From: Spirosoma sordidisoli
Lineage (GTDB): Bacteria > Bacteroidota > Bacteroidia > Cytophagales > Spirosomataceae
Direction: 5' to 3'
Assembly: GCF_004138325.1 (NCBI RefSeq)
Contig: NZ_SBLB01000001.1
Location: forward strand, 1,745,855 to 1,809,854
Length of the DNA: 64,000 bases
Below are positions 7,139-15,897 of the stretch, piece by piece. The notes under the pieces were generated by a model, which searched no databases, was not told the DNA's origin, and saw only the letters and a program-made list of their open reading frames with translations. Each line of letters starts with the position of its first letter. The stretch's first letter is position 1. Both the position numbers and the translations under genes were made by a program.

Positions 7139-9415
7139 CTACTTCCAGACAACGACTTTCTGCACCTGCGCGGGCCGGTTTTCGCCCGTGAGCCGAAGCA
7201 GGTAGGTTCCGTCGGCCAACTGACTGACATCCAGCAACGTCTCTTCACCAGCCCGGACCGGCTGGGCGGGCAATACGGCCTGACCGGCTAACGACAGCAG
7301 TTCGACCTGTCCGGTAAAGGCGGGACGCACCGTCAGAAAATGATCGGTCGGGTTTGGGAAGGCCCACGGACTGACGGGCTCTTCGGGTTTGGTACCCGTA
7401 ACGACTACTTTCTGCGACGTGTTTTTGAGGTATCGCAGCCCCCCTGCCCGGCTACCCAGCATCAGGTCGGGCAGCTGATCACCATCGAGGTCAGCCACAG
7501 CCGCCACCAGTCCCGCGCCTGGTAGACCCAGACCCGGCAGCGAGTCGAGCAGGGTGAGAGGCTGGTCGGGCCGGTCGGGAAAGCGGTAGATCCGGAGCTC
7601 GCCGTGGTCAGATGCCGAAATCAGCTCTGCTTTCTGGTCGCCGTTTAGGTCAGCCACTACCAGCGACCGCGCCCGATCCTGAAACACGTTGGCCGTTAAC
7701 CCGCCGAAAGTCTGGTTCTGGAGCTGAAACGAAGGGCTGGTAGCCGAGCCAGCGTTGCGGTAGTAGCTGATAGTGCCGTCGTTTTTGCCGAGCAGCAGAT
7801 CGAGCAACCCGTCGCGGTCCACATCGGTAAGCGTCGGTCGTTCGCCGATTTGCTGCGTACCGGGCAGCGCCCAGCTGGTAGCCCGGCTCAGATCGAACCG
7901 GACAGCCGCCCCTCTCGGAGCCGTATTCACCAGCGCCCGCATTTCTACATTGCGCGCGCCGGTACCGGTCAGCACCAGATCAACACTGCCGTTGGCATCG
8001 ATATCGATCAGCTGAGGCAGCACCGATGTCAGGGCCAGCGACTGGCTGATACCCAGATAATCGGTCGTGACGAGTACGAAGGCCGGATTCTGGTTGGTGC
8101 CCTGGTTTTCGAACTGCCATAAGCCCGCCCGGTAGCTGGTTCCGGTCCGCAGACCGTCGAACCCCACCAGCAGGTCGGCATCCCCGTCGCCGTCGAGATC
8201 AGCCAGGGCCGGCGTAGCGTTCTCTCCCAGGTCGAGCATGTCTTTTTGCAGGAAATCGGTCTGTACAAACTGAAAATTGGGGTTGCGGTTGTTGCCGCGG
8301 TTTTTGTAATACCAGCCCGAAGCCCGAAAATCGAAGACCTGATTTTCGTTATACCCGACGTTGGGCGAAGCCAGCAAATCTTTTTGCCCGTCGCCGTCTA
8401 CATCTTCCCAGGATACCGCCGGAAACGCCGGAAACACAATCGGTTTGCTGGCCGGAAACAAACTGTCGAAGCCGACAAAACGGGCTACGTTCGAGTTGGG
8501 TCCCGCGCCCCGCAGCCGAGCCAGGTTAGAACAGGTAACGAACCCGAACAGCAAATCTTTATTGCCGTCGCCATCGGTATCGACCACCGTCAGCGTATTG
8601 CCCGAGTGCAGCGGTCGGCCGTTGGGATTGGTACCGGCCAGGGGTGGCTTGATGGCTACCGCTCCCGCCGTAATCGGCTCGACGGAGGCCGGGGCATCGC
8701 CACACTCCAGCCCGAAGACAAAGTCATTGCAGAAATTCTTCTTGAAGTAACCCCAGCAGGGGCCCGACGTGCGTTTGAAGTCGAGGCCGTCACGTTTGCC
8801 GGTGCGCTCCACGCTCATGTTCTGCTGATACGAGATCTGATCGCCCGAGGGGTCGAAGGTGAGTACGTCGATATCGCCGTCGTTGTCATAATCGAGAATG
8901 GCCGGTGTATCGACACCCGCCACGTAGAGCGACTGTCGCCCGCCGTATCCTTCGGTCATCAGTTCGGCAGACACCAGCCGAAATGCGGGGCGCCCGTTGA
9001 CGGGTTCGTTCCGGAACAGCCGGATGCTGCTGGCGCCGTTGGTGAAGAGATCTTTTTGGCCATCGCCGTCATAATCGACCAGCAGCAGCCAGCTGTAAAC
9101 GGTTGGAAAAACGGCTTCGTACTCGGGCGCGTACCGCCAGGCAATTCCGCTACCGGTCGGGTTATCGATGGCTACAAAGGTGCTGAGCTTATTAGTAGTC
9201 CGGTCAAACACAACCAGATCGTCGCGGGTGTCGTCGTTGAGCCGGAGGGTCGAGTACTGGGTAGCGTTCAGCCCGCCCACCCAGGGGTTCAGCACGGCCT
9301 GGCCGTTGACGCTGACGGTTGGGCGCTGGTCGTACTGAAACCCGAAGGCCCCGTTCGATTGCGCCATACTCCACCACGGACTTACCAGAAAACAAAGCGT
9401 AAACAGCTTTTTCAT
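7139..9415 (-). CDS. Secreted FG-GAP/VCBS repeat protein with T9SS sorting domain
   Basis: 758 residues from MKKLF at 9415; the open frame continues upstream, but that part overlaps murF and lacks a signal peptide. A signal peptide (to SMAQS) is followed by about ten calcium-binding repeats of the DxDGDGxxDL kind (for example DYDGDGQKDL, DTDGDGNKDL, DLDGDGDADL), as in integrin-like beta-propellers. The last 80 residues are a type A sorting domain (AFPNPTDHFLTV, then LADGTYLLRL and VQKVVVWK), which marks cargo of the type IX system. It is likely cell-surface or secreted. The target is unknown. Confidence 0.87.
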   Translation of the reverse strand: MKKLFTLCFLVSPWWSMAQSNGAFGFQYDQRPTVSVNGQAVLNPWVGGLNATQYSTLRLNDDTRDDLVVFDRTTNKLSTFVAIDNPTGSGIAWRYAPEYEAVFPTVYSWLLLVDYDGDGQKDLFTNGASSIRLFRNEPVNGRPAFRLVSAELMTEGYGGRQSLYVAGVDTPAILDYDNDGDIDVLTFDPSGDQISYQQNMSVERTGKRDGLDFKRTSGPCWGYFKKNFCNDFVFGLECGDAPASVEPITAGAVAIKPPLAGTNPNGRPLHSGNTLTVVDTDGDGNKDLLFGFVTCSNLARLRGAGPNSNVARFVGFDSLFPASKPIVFPAFPAVSWEDVDGDGQKDLLASPNVGYNENQVFDFRASGWYYKNRGNNRNPNFQFVQTDFLQKDMLDLGENATPALADLDGDGDADLLVGFDGLRTGTSYRAGLWQFENQGTNQNPAFVLVTTDYLGISQSLALTSVLPQLIDIDANGSVDLVLTGTGARNVEMRALVNTAPRGAAVRFDLSRATSWALPGTQQIGERPTLTDVDRDGLLDLLLGKNDGTISYYRNAGSATSPSFQLQNQTFGGLTANVFQDRARSLVVADLNGDQKAELISASDHGELRIYRFPDRPDQPLTLLDSLPGLGLPGAGLVAAVADLDGDQLPDLMLGSRAGGLRYLKNTSQKVVVTGTKPEEPVSPWAFPNPTDHFLTVRPAFTGQVELLSLAGQAVLPAQPVRAGEETLLDVSQLADGTYLLRLTGENRPAQVQKVVVWK

Positions 9416-9547
9416 TCTAATTTTGACTGGATTATTCAACACAGAGGCACTGAGGTCATCCCGTTTGCCGGCAACGAGCCCAGACTTGTTCCTGACACGA
9501 CGTTGTTTTCTGTGTCTATTTGAAACGATGAAACCCGCCCGAATGTG

Positions 9548-10840
9548 ATGGTGAACACCGAGCAACTGTATCATAAATTTCTGGAATGCACCGGCGTATC
9601 GACCGATACCCGACGAATTACGACCGGCTGCCTGTTTGTAGCCCTGAAAGGTGGCAATTTTGACGGAAACCAGTTTGCCCAGGAGGCTCTGACGGCCGGA
9701 GCCCGCTACGCCCTCGTCGACGATCCGGCCGTAGCGGCTCAGCAGCCCGACGGCTGTTTGCTGGTAGCCGACGCCCTCACGGCCCTGCAGGATCTGGCCC
9801 GCCATCACCGCCAAACGCTGACCATTCCGGTAGTGGGCCTGACGGGGTCGAATGGCAAAACCACCACCAAAGAACTCATTGCGGGGGTGCTTTCGAAACG
9901 CTACATCACCTACGCCACCCAGGGCAACTTTAACAACCACATCGGGGTACCGCTCACGGTTCTGTCCATCACCGATCAGTACGAGATGGCGGTCGTCGAA
10001 ATGGGTGCCAATCACCAGCGCGAGATTGCCCTGCTCTGCTCAATCTGTCAGCCTACCCACGGACTCATCACGAACATCGGCAAGGCCCACCTCGAAGGGT
10101 TTGGCGGTATCGAGGGGGTTCGGATCGGCAAAGGCGAACTGTACGATTATCTGGCCTCAACCGGCGGGACCGTGTTCGTCAACGCGAACGATCCCGTTCT
10201 GACGGCCATGCATCAGGAGCGCAGCGGCTTCGGGCAGACCGTTTTTTACCTGGAACATAACCAGCCCGAACTCGTGCAGGAGTCGCCGGTAGCCGTATAC
10301 CGAACCGACACCGGCCAGACCATCACGACCCACCTGCCCGGCCGCTACAACTTCGAGAATATGGCGGCCGCCCTGGCTATCGGGCAGCATTTTGGGGTAT
10401 CGCCTGCCGAAGCTCACCATGCCGTTGCCGACTACAACCCCACCAACAACCGCTCGCAGGTGGTGCAGAAAGGCAGCAACACGGTACTGCTGGATGCCTA
10501 CAACGCCAACCCCAGCTCCATGGCAGCTGCCATCCGGCAGTTTGCGGCTACCCCTGCTAAACGCAAAGTCGTTATTGTAGGCGATATGTACGAACTGGGC
10601 GACGAGAGCCCGGCCGAACACGAAGCCCTGGGGCAGCTCATTGCCGATGCCAAGTTCGACCTGGTTATTCTGGCGGGGAAAGACATGAAGTACGCGCTCG
10701 GTGCCCTGCCCAAGGCCTATTATTTTCCCGACAAATTTTCACTGCACAACTGGCTGATGGACAATCCCATGACCGACACCCATGTACTGATCAAAGGATC
10801 GAGGGGCATGAGTTTGGAGAGCGTTGTGCCTTTTATTTAA
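9548..10840 (+). CDS. murF: UDP-N-acetylmuramoyl-tripeptide--D-alanyl-D-alanine ligase
   Basis: 430 residues using the ATG at 9548 (a GTG one codon earlier is less likely). It adds D-Ala-D-Ala to the UDP-MurNAc-tripeptide in the cytoplasm, completing the peptidoglycan precursor. Mur ligase features are visible in order: substrate-binding N-domain with STDTRR, the ATP loop GLTGSNGKTTTKE (about 97-109), the central NFNNHIGVPLT and EMGANHQREI, and the C-domain with LLDAYNANPSSM. It stands apart from the usual mur cluster, divergent from the FG-GAP gene. Confidence 0.95.
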   Translation: MVNTEQLYHKFLECTGVSTDTRRITTGCLFVALKGGNFDGNQFAQEALTAGARYALVDDPAVAAQQPDGCLLVADALTALQDLARHHRQTLTIPVVGLTGSNGKTTTKELIAGVLSKRYITYATQGNFNNHIGVPLTVLSITDQYEMAVVEMGANHQREIALLCSICQPTHGLITNIGKAHLEGFGGIEGVRIGKGELYDYLASTGGTVFVNANDPVLTAMHQERSGFGQTVFYLEHNQPELVQESPVAVYRTDTGQTITTHLPGRYNFENMAAALAIGQHFGVSPAEAHHAVADYNPTNNRSQVVQKGSNTVLLDAYNANPSSMAAAIRQFAATPAKRKVVIVGDMYELGDESPAEHEALGQLIADAKFDLVILAGKDMKYALGALPKAYYFPDKFSLHNWLMDNPMTDTHVLIKGSRGMSLESVVPFI

Positions 10841-10885
10841 CGCCCGGCGGCTACTGATGGCCAGCTTTCTCTCCTGTCGACACGC

Positions 10886-11536
10886 ATGTTTGTTTTCCGA
10901 ATCCTGTTCTTCGTTGTTTTTACCCTGCCCGTCCTGGCGCAGGACCTCCCCCGGTTCGAGTCGGAGATCCGTGCTTTCGAAGCCGCCGACAAAACCACCC
11001 GCCCACCCCGGCGGCCTATTCTGTTCACCGGTAGCTCGTCGATCCGGCTCTGGGATAACCTGGCCTCGTATTTTCCGGGCAAGAAGCTGCTGAACCGGGG
11101 CTTTGGCGGGTCGGAGCTGAGCGATGTCATTCGCTATGCCGATCGCATCATCATTCCCTACAAACCCAAACAGATCGTTCTGTACGCTGGTGAAAACGAT
11201 ATTGCTACCGGCAAAGTGAGCGGCCAGCAGACCTATGAGCGGTTCGTTACCCTGTTTCGTTACGTTCGGAAACGGTTACCGGGTGTGCCTTTCGTGTTTA
11301 TATCCATCAAACCCAGCCCGTCGCGCCGGCAATACCGGGCTCAGGTCGACGAAGCCAACCGGCTCATCAAACAATTCCTGGCCGGCCAGTCGAAAACGAA
11401 TTTTGTCGATATCGGCCCGGTTATGCGCCAGCCAAACGGCCAGACCATCGGCGCCCTGTTCAAGTCCGACAGCCTGCATATGAACGAGAAAGGCTATGTT
11501 TTGTGGGCCAGAGAACTGCGCCCTGTGCTACGGTAA
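10886..11536 (+). CDS. Secreted SGNH/GDSL hydrolase
   Basis: 216 residues with a signal peptide (to VLAQD). The SGNH blocks are present: block I FTGSSSIRLW, with Ser in place of Asp in GDS and probable nucleophile Ser51; block II NRGFGGS; block III AGENDI (Asn104); and block V DSLHMN (Asp195, His198). The family includes esterases, acetylhydrolases and lysophospholipases; the substrate cannot be read from the sequence. Its stop is immediately followed by the stop of the convergent GNAT gene with no spacer. It follows murF by 45 bases and may be cotranscribed. Confidence 0.85.
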   Translation: MFVFRILFFVVFTLPVLAQDLPRFESEIRAFEAADKTTRPPRRPILFTGSSSIRLWDNLASYFPGKKLLNRGFGGSELSDVIRYADRIIIPYKPKQIVLYAGENDIATGKVSGQQTYERFVTLFRYVRKRLPGVPFVFISIKPSPSRRQYRAQVDEANRLIKQFLAGQSKTNFVDIGPVMRQPNGQTIGALFKSDSLHMNEKGYVLWARELRPVLR

Positions 11537-11998
11537 TTACAGCCGCATTTCCATGCAGATATCGGCCCGGGTGTAGGGCGACGGCCGGAGCGGGACTTCC
11601 ACGAACCCAACCCGTTTGTAGAGTTCGATGGCGGCCACCGCTTTCCGATTCGATTCGAGCCAGATCAGACTGGCGCCCACCTCCCGGGCATACGCGATAG
11701 CCCCCAGCGCCAGCAGCTTACCTACGCCCCGGCCACGAAGCGCCGAAGCCACCGACATTTTAGCCAGTTCGTAAGTCCCCTCGCCCGTAGGAACCATAGC
11801 CGCCGTACCCACGATCTCATCGCCCTGTTTCGCCAGCAGAATCTGTCCACCGTTTGGCAGGATGTGGGTTTCGGGGTGGTCGAGCTGTTCGAGGTCGTGT
11901 TCTTCTACGGTAAAGGATTCGCTGATCCAGGCTATGTTGAGCCGTTTGAAGTCGGGCTGGTACTGAGGCTGGTAGTAGATAATGGAGATGTCGTTCAT
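11537..11998 (-). CDS. GNAT family N-acetyltransferase
   Basis: 153 residues with the acetyl-CoA binding motif A (MSVASALRGRGVGKLLALGA) and the downstream ESNRKAVAAIELYKRVGF block typical of GNAT enzymes. The acceptor is unknown. It lies 51 bases downstream of a MarR gene on the same strand, a common pairing in which the regulator controls the enzyme gene. Confidence 0.87.
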   Translation of the reverse strand: MNDISIIYYQPQYQPDFKRLNIAWISESFTVEEHDLEQLDHPETHILPNGGQILLAKQGDEIVGTAAMVPTGEGTYELAKMSVASALRGRGVGKLLALGAIAYAREVGASLIWLESNRKAVAAIELYKRVGFVEVPLRPSPYTRADICMEMRL

Positions 11999-12049
11999 GA
12001 TGATTACAGGTGGAGGTAACTGATTATTGGTAGGTAAAATAAAGAGACG

Positions 12050-12541
12050 TTAGGGGTGGCTTCTGGCGTCCAGCTCGGCTCGTACCCGGTCAAAAAAGCT
12101 CTGCTCGGCCAGCTGGTCTTCCATTTCCTGGACCGATATAAGCAGATTGTGCGTTTGCTGCATGAGCATCTGACGGTTCACCGTTACGAAAGCATCCCAG
12201 AGCGGCTGTAGCCGGGGCAGCATCGCCAGTCCCGCTTCGCTCAGGGCCAGGAGCCGTTTGCGCCCATCCTGATCGGACTTGGTCGATGCAATGAGATGCC
12301 GCTTTTCCAGTTCGTTGATGACCTGAATAACTGCCGGATGGGTAATGCCGAGCCGGTCGGCTATTTCCGTCACCGCAACGGGTCCCTGCCGGGCAATCAG
12401 GATGAAGATAGTGGCCCACCGAACATCGAAATCCAGACCCGACTGCCGATAAATAGCCGTAACCGCCTGCCAGTACGTTTCGCTCAGCCGCCGAAGCCGA
12501 CTGGCCATAGCCAGCTCGGCCAGTTCTGCCATAAAATCCAT
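12050..12541 (-). CDS. MarR family transcriptional regulator
   Basis: 163 residues with a central winged helix: VTEIADRLGITHPAVIQVINELEKRHLI, the wing with DQDGRKRLLALSEAG, and flanking dimerisation helices. MarR proteins bind palindromes in their own promoters and release on binding small molecules. A dyad 17-28 bases upstream is a good candidate operator. It likely regulates itself and the GNAT gene downstream. Confidence 0.88.
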   Translation of the reverse strand: MDFMAELAELAMASRLRRLSETYWQAVTAIYRQSGLDFDVRWATIFILIARQGPVAVTEIADRLGITHPAVIQVINELEKRHLIASTKSDQDGRKRLLALSEAGLAMLPRLQPLWDAFVTVNRQMLMQQTHNLLISVQEMEDQLAEQSFFDRVRAELDARSHP

Positions 12542-12557
12542 ATAAGTAAGTGATTAC

Positions 12558-12569
12558 GTAAGCTCTTAC
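12558..12569 (-). promoter_or_regulatory. Candidate MarR operator
   Basis: GTAAG-CT-CTTAC dyad (5-bp arms) directly before the marR start, within an AT-rich promoter region that also holds a TTGACA-like element further upstream on the minus strand. Assignment is by position only. Confidence 0.4.
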
Positions 12570-12675
12570 ATAGTTAATTAGTATATAGCTTGATGTCAAG
12601 CGGTAATGGATTATTTTTTCGTTTATCGGTTATCAGCCCGTACAGTCCTTGTCTTCCGGTATCTATACATCATTT

Positions 12676-13143
12676 ATGCGCCTGTTCGCCTACCGCTACA
12701 TTTTCCTGGTCGGGTTGCTGCTTATGACGCCCACCCTGCTGGCCCAGTCCATTCAGCACATCAATCCATCCGGCCTGCTGGTGTCAAAAGGGTATACCCA
12801 GGTGGTCGTTGCGCAGGGCGGCCGAACCGTGTATATATCCGGGCAGGTCTCGGCCAACGCCAAAGGGGAAATTCTGCACAAAGGCGATTTTCAGGCGCAG
12901 GTCAGGCAGGTATTCGACAACCTGAAAACGGCACTGGCGGCTGCGGGGGCCACATTCAGCGATGTCGTGAAACTGACAACCTATGTCGTGAACAGCACGG
13001 ACGACAAATTAAACGCCGTGCGCAGTATCCGGACGCAGTACTATACGGGTCCTAATCCGCCCGGCAGCACCTATGTGGGCGTGCAGGCTTTGTATGATAA
13101 AGACGTGCTGATCGAGATCGAGGCCATTGCGGTCGTCCGATGA
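12676..13143 (+). CDS. Exported RidA/YjgF family protein
   Basis: 155 residues from ATG 12676. A signal peptide (FLVGLLLMTPTLLAQS) precedes a complete RidA fold: YISGQVSANAKGEI, QVFDNLKTALAAAGATFSDV, KLTTYVVN and the C-terminal ALYDKDVLIEIEAIAVV. The cytoplasmic members hydrolyse reactive enamine/imine intermediates using a conserved Arg near the C-terminus. Here the usual R of the P-x-R-s/t motif falls in NPPGSTYVGVQALY and appears to be replaced, so deaminase activity is doubtful. Export to the periplasm is inferred from the signal peptide. Confidence 0.82.
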   Translation: MRLFAYRYIFLVGLLLMTPTLLAQSIQHINPSGLLVSKGYTQVVVAQGGRTVYISGQVSANAKGEILHKGDFQAQVRQVFDNLKTALAAAGATFSDVVKLTTYVVNSTDDKLNAVRSIRTQYYTGPNPPGSTYVGVQALYDKDVLIEIEAIAVVR

Positions 13144-13187
13144 CTGGTTAAAATACCAAATGGTTAGTCTTTCTGCCCGTTGGCAGC

Positions 13188-13195
13188 TAATTTTG
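13188..13195 (+). promoter_or_regulatory. -7 box of the ahcY promoter
   Basis: TAATTTTG, a match to TAnnTTTG, 88 bases before the ahcY start. No clear -33 TTG at the usual distance. Confidence 0.5.
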
Positions 13196-13283
13196 CACTT
13201 TGCTAAGAAACCAATCCGGTCTGCTGCCGACCCACTGAGCCAATCGTGGGCGCTTCTGTAGACTGAAACATGTAAACTACTAT

Positions 13284-14594
13284 ATGCAAACCTCCACGTA
13301 CGTCCCTTACAAGGTTAAGGACATCGCGCTGGCCGACTGGGGCCGCAAGGAAATTCGGCTTGCCGAAGCTGAAATGCCGGGTCTGATGGCTCTGCGTGCT
13401 GAATATGGCCCGTCGCAGCCGCTGAAAGGCGCTCGTATTGCGGGTTGCCTGCACATGACCATACAGACGGCAGTGCTGATCGAAACACTGGTAGCGCTGG
13501 GCGCCGATGTGACCTGGTCATCGTGTAATATCTTCTCTACGCAGGACCATGCCGCTGCTGCCATTGCCGCTGCAGGCATTCCGGTCTACGCCTGGAAAGG
13601 GATGACCGAAGAAGAATTTAACTGGTGCATCGAGCAAACGCTGTTCTTCGGCGAAGAACGCCAGCCTCTCAACATGATCCTGGACGACGGCGGAGACCTG
13701 ACCAACATGGTGTTCGACGTATATCCGGAACTGATTCAGGGCATCAAAGGACTCTCGGAAGAAACCACGACGGGGGTTCACCGCCTGTACGAGCGGATGA
13801 AGAACGGCACCCTGCACCTGCCCGCCATCAACGTCAACGACTCGGTAACGAAGTCGAAATTTGACAACAAATACGGTTGCCGCGAGTCGCTGGTCGACGC
13901 CATCCGCCGGGCCACGGACCTGATGCTGGCCGGTAAGGTAGCGGTTGTAGCGGGTTATGGCGACGTAGGTAAAGGCTCGGCCGAGTCGCTTCGGGGCGCT
14001 GGCTGTCGCGTACTGGTTACCGAAATAGACCCCATCTGCGCCCTGCAGGCCGCCATGGACGGATACGAAGTGGTGCCGATGGACGAAGCCGTTACCCGGG
14101 CCAATATTTTTGTGACCGCCACCGGCAACGTCCGGATCATCAAAGACCGGCACTTCCGGGCCATGCGCGACAAGTCGATTGTCTGCAACATCGGTCACTT
14201 CGACAACGAGATCGATATGGCGTGGCTCAACGAAAACTACGGTCACAGCAAAAGCCAGATCAAACCGCAGGTCGACATGTACGAAATTGACGGCAAAGAG
14301 ATCATCGTGCTGGCCGAAGGCCGTCTGGTGAACCTCGGCTGCGCTATGGGCCACCCCTCGTTTGTGATGTCCTGCTCGTTTGCGAACCAGACCCTGGCGC
14401 AGCTCGAACTGTGGGCTAACTCAGACAAGTACGAGAACAAGGTATATGTACTGCCCAAAAAACTGGACGAAAAAGTAGCGGCTATGCACCTGGCCCACGT
14501 CGGCGCCAGGCTCGAACCCCTCGAGCAGGAGCAGGCTGACTACATCGGCGTTACGGTTGATGGTCCGTTCAAATCAGAGATGTACCGGTACTAA
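13284..14594 (+). CDS. ahcY: Adenosylhomocysteinase
   Basis: 436 residues. The enzyme hydrolyses S-adenosylhomocysteine to adenosine and homocysteine, relieving product inhibition of methyltransferases. Seen in order: the N-terminal substrate region with [34 protein letters not shown] and DDGGDLT; the NAD-binding loop GYGDVGKG (224-231); [20 protein letters not shown]; and the C-terminal tail ending in KSEMYRY, which reaches into the neighbouring subunit in this family. Full length. Transcribed alone, with its own terminator. Confidence 0.97.
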   Translation: MQTSTYVPYKVKDIALADWGRKEIRLAEAEMPGLMALRAEYGPSQPLKGARIAGCLHMTIQTAVLIETLVALGADVTWSSCNIFSTQDHAAAAIAAAGIPVYAWKGMTEEEFNWCIEQTLFFGEERQPLNMILDDGGDLTNMVFDVYPELIQGIKGLSEETTTGVHRLYERMKNGTLHLPAINVNDSVTKSKFDNKYGCRESLVDAIRRATDLMLAGKVAVVAGYGDVGKGSAESLRGAGCRVLVTEIDPICALQAAMDGYEVVPMDEAVTRANIFVTATGNVRIIKDRHFRAMRDKSIVCNIGHFDNEIDMAWLNENYGHSKSQIKPQVDMYEIDGKEIIVLAEGRLVNLGCAMGHPSFVMSCSFANQTLAQLELWANSDKYENKVYVLPKKLDEKVAAMHLAHVGARLEPLEQEQADYIGVTVDGPFKSEMYRY

Positions 14595-14623
14595 CCGCGT
14601 ACAGACCTGCCTCGCTTTAGTTG

Positions 14624-14655
14624 GCGCAGCTTCGGAAACGGGGCTGCGCTTTTTT
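14624..14655 (+). terminator. Terminator of ahcY
   Basis: GCGCAGC (14624-14630) pairs with GCTGCGC (14643-14649), followed by six T. Confidence 0.85.
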
Positions 14656-14657
14656 AG

Positions 14658-14665
14658 TATATTTG
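14658..14665 (+). promoter_or_regulatory. -7 box of the 14.7-kb gene
   Basis: TATATTTG, a perfect TAnnTTTG, directly after the ahcY terminator and 29 bases before the next ATG. Confidence 0.6.
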
Positions 14666-14694
14666 TTGATAGACAACCCCATCATCTTTTCGTC

Positions 14695-15849
14695 ATGAAC
14701 CGACTGTTCGCGGTGCTGCTGCTTCTGACGTCGTCTCTGCTCTGTTCAGCGCAGCAGACCACGATCGATACGCTGCATTGGAGCGCTACCCGTCGGCTAC
14801 AGCTCAGCGACTTTCACAGCCCCGCCCAGCCCGGCCTGGGCGGGTCGGAGTTCTACTACCAGATCGGCTACGAAGTCCGACCGACGTCGATCGGAAGCCT
14901 GCCCGCTATCGATGCCTTCTGCCTGATGTTCCGCAACCTGTCGTGGGTATCCGAAACAGCCCGCTCGGAGCGGACACTGGCCTATAATCAGGTCCTGTTC
15001 GATCTGGTTGAAGTGCATACCCGCCAGATGAAAGCCAAGCTAATTGCGCTCGGTGCCGACCGGCGGTTTAAACAGCAGGCCAAACAGATCGAATACCTCA
15101 CCAACGCCGAGCTGGGTGCCGAAGTAAACCGGTTCCGGGCCGAAACCGGCGGGGGCGACGACCTTGCAGCCCTGCAACGGTGGCAGCGGCAGGTGGTTCA
15201 GCGGCTGTACGATGTGCCCGACCTGGTAACGACCTACCGCTCGTCGAAAATAGGGTACGGCATATTCTTCGGCGGAGGGGGCGCCCTTGCCACCGGCCCG
15301 CTGGCCCAGCACCTCAACCCATCGGGCGGTATCGTGTTCGGTCTGGACCTGGCCTTCCGGCGAACGGTGCTGTTTATCCACCCCACGCTCTACAACGGCA
15401 GCGTTAAGTCCGACTTTTCGCACCAGAACAAAAAATGGGAAGCCGGTATGCCCGTCAGCCCCACCCAGCTCGAAATCGGCCTGGGGGCCATCGCCTACGA
15501 GTCGTCCCGGCAGCGGCTGATTCCCTACGTGGGCTACCGGCTGCTGGAGCTGACGCCCCGCAACCGGAACGATGAACGGTACAAAGGCTTCGTCGTGTCG
15601 GATCATGCCCCCGTAGTAGGCCTGGCCCTGGATATCAAACTGGGCAATAATACACCCCGGCCCGATCGTTCAGAAAATAGCTTCTGGTTTGTTCGTACCA
15701 AAGTATCCTACAGCCCGGTGCTGATTGGCAAGCCCTTTTCCGGTGGCCTGTTCAACCTGCAGATCGGCATCGGCGGCTTCGGACGGCTTCGTAAAGTCAA
15801 CTACCGCCCCGAGCGAACAACCATTGTGCTGCCGGGCAACCTGATTTAA
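14695..15849 (+). CDS. Exported protein of unknown function, probable outer-membrane barrel part
   Basis: 384 residues from the ATG at 14695 (the frame is open further upstream but runs into ahcY). A clear signal peptide (FAVLLLLTSSLLCSAQQ) is followed by about 160 residues of mixed helix with HWSATRRLQLSDF, which recalls DUF922-like N-termini. A glycine-rich section with alternating aromatic strands (GYGIFFGGGGALATGPL, IGLGAIAYESS, NLQIGIGGFGRL) could form an outer-membrane barrel. No family is recognised with confidence. It precedes the M1 peptidase gene by 48 bases and may share its transcript. Confidence 0.65.
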   Translation: MNRLFAVLLLLTSSLLCSAQQTTIDTLHWSATRRLQLSDFHSPAQPGLGGSEFYYQIGYEVRPTSIGSLPAIDAFCLMFRNLSWVSETARSERTLAYNQVLFDLVEVHTRQMKAKLIALGADRRFKQQAKQIEYLTNAELGAEVNRFRAETGGGDDLAALQRWQRQVVQRLYDVPDLVTTYRSSKIGYGIFFGGGGALATGPLAQHLNPSGGIVFGLDLAFRRTVLFIHPTLYNGSVKSDFSHQNKKWEAGMPVSPTQLEIGLGAIAYESSRQRLIPYVGYRLLELTPRNRNDERYKGFVVSDHAPVVGLALDIKLGNNTPRPDRSENSFWFVRTKVSYSPVLIGKPFSGGLFNLQIGIGGFGRLRKVNYRPERTTIVLPGNLI

Positions 15850-15897
15850 TTACCTGATCGGCATGGTGTTTTTTATCGCTTCTTCAGACTCCCGTTT

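Noticed and set aside
8246..9523. 425-codon open frame on the + strand
   Set aside because: Antisense to the FG-GAP gene, whose repeats and sorting domain are unambiguous.
9416..10015. 200-residue N-terminal extension of the FG-GAP protein
   Set aside because: It overlaps murF almost entirely, lacks a signal peptide, and a clear signal peptide starts at MKKLF (9415).
13144..13283. SAH riboswitch before ahcY
   Set aside because: No matching pseudoknot or conserved core was recognisable; only a promoter-like box is seen.
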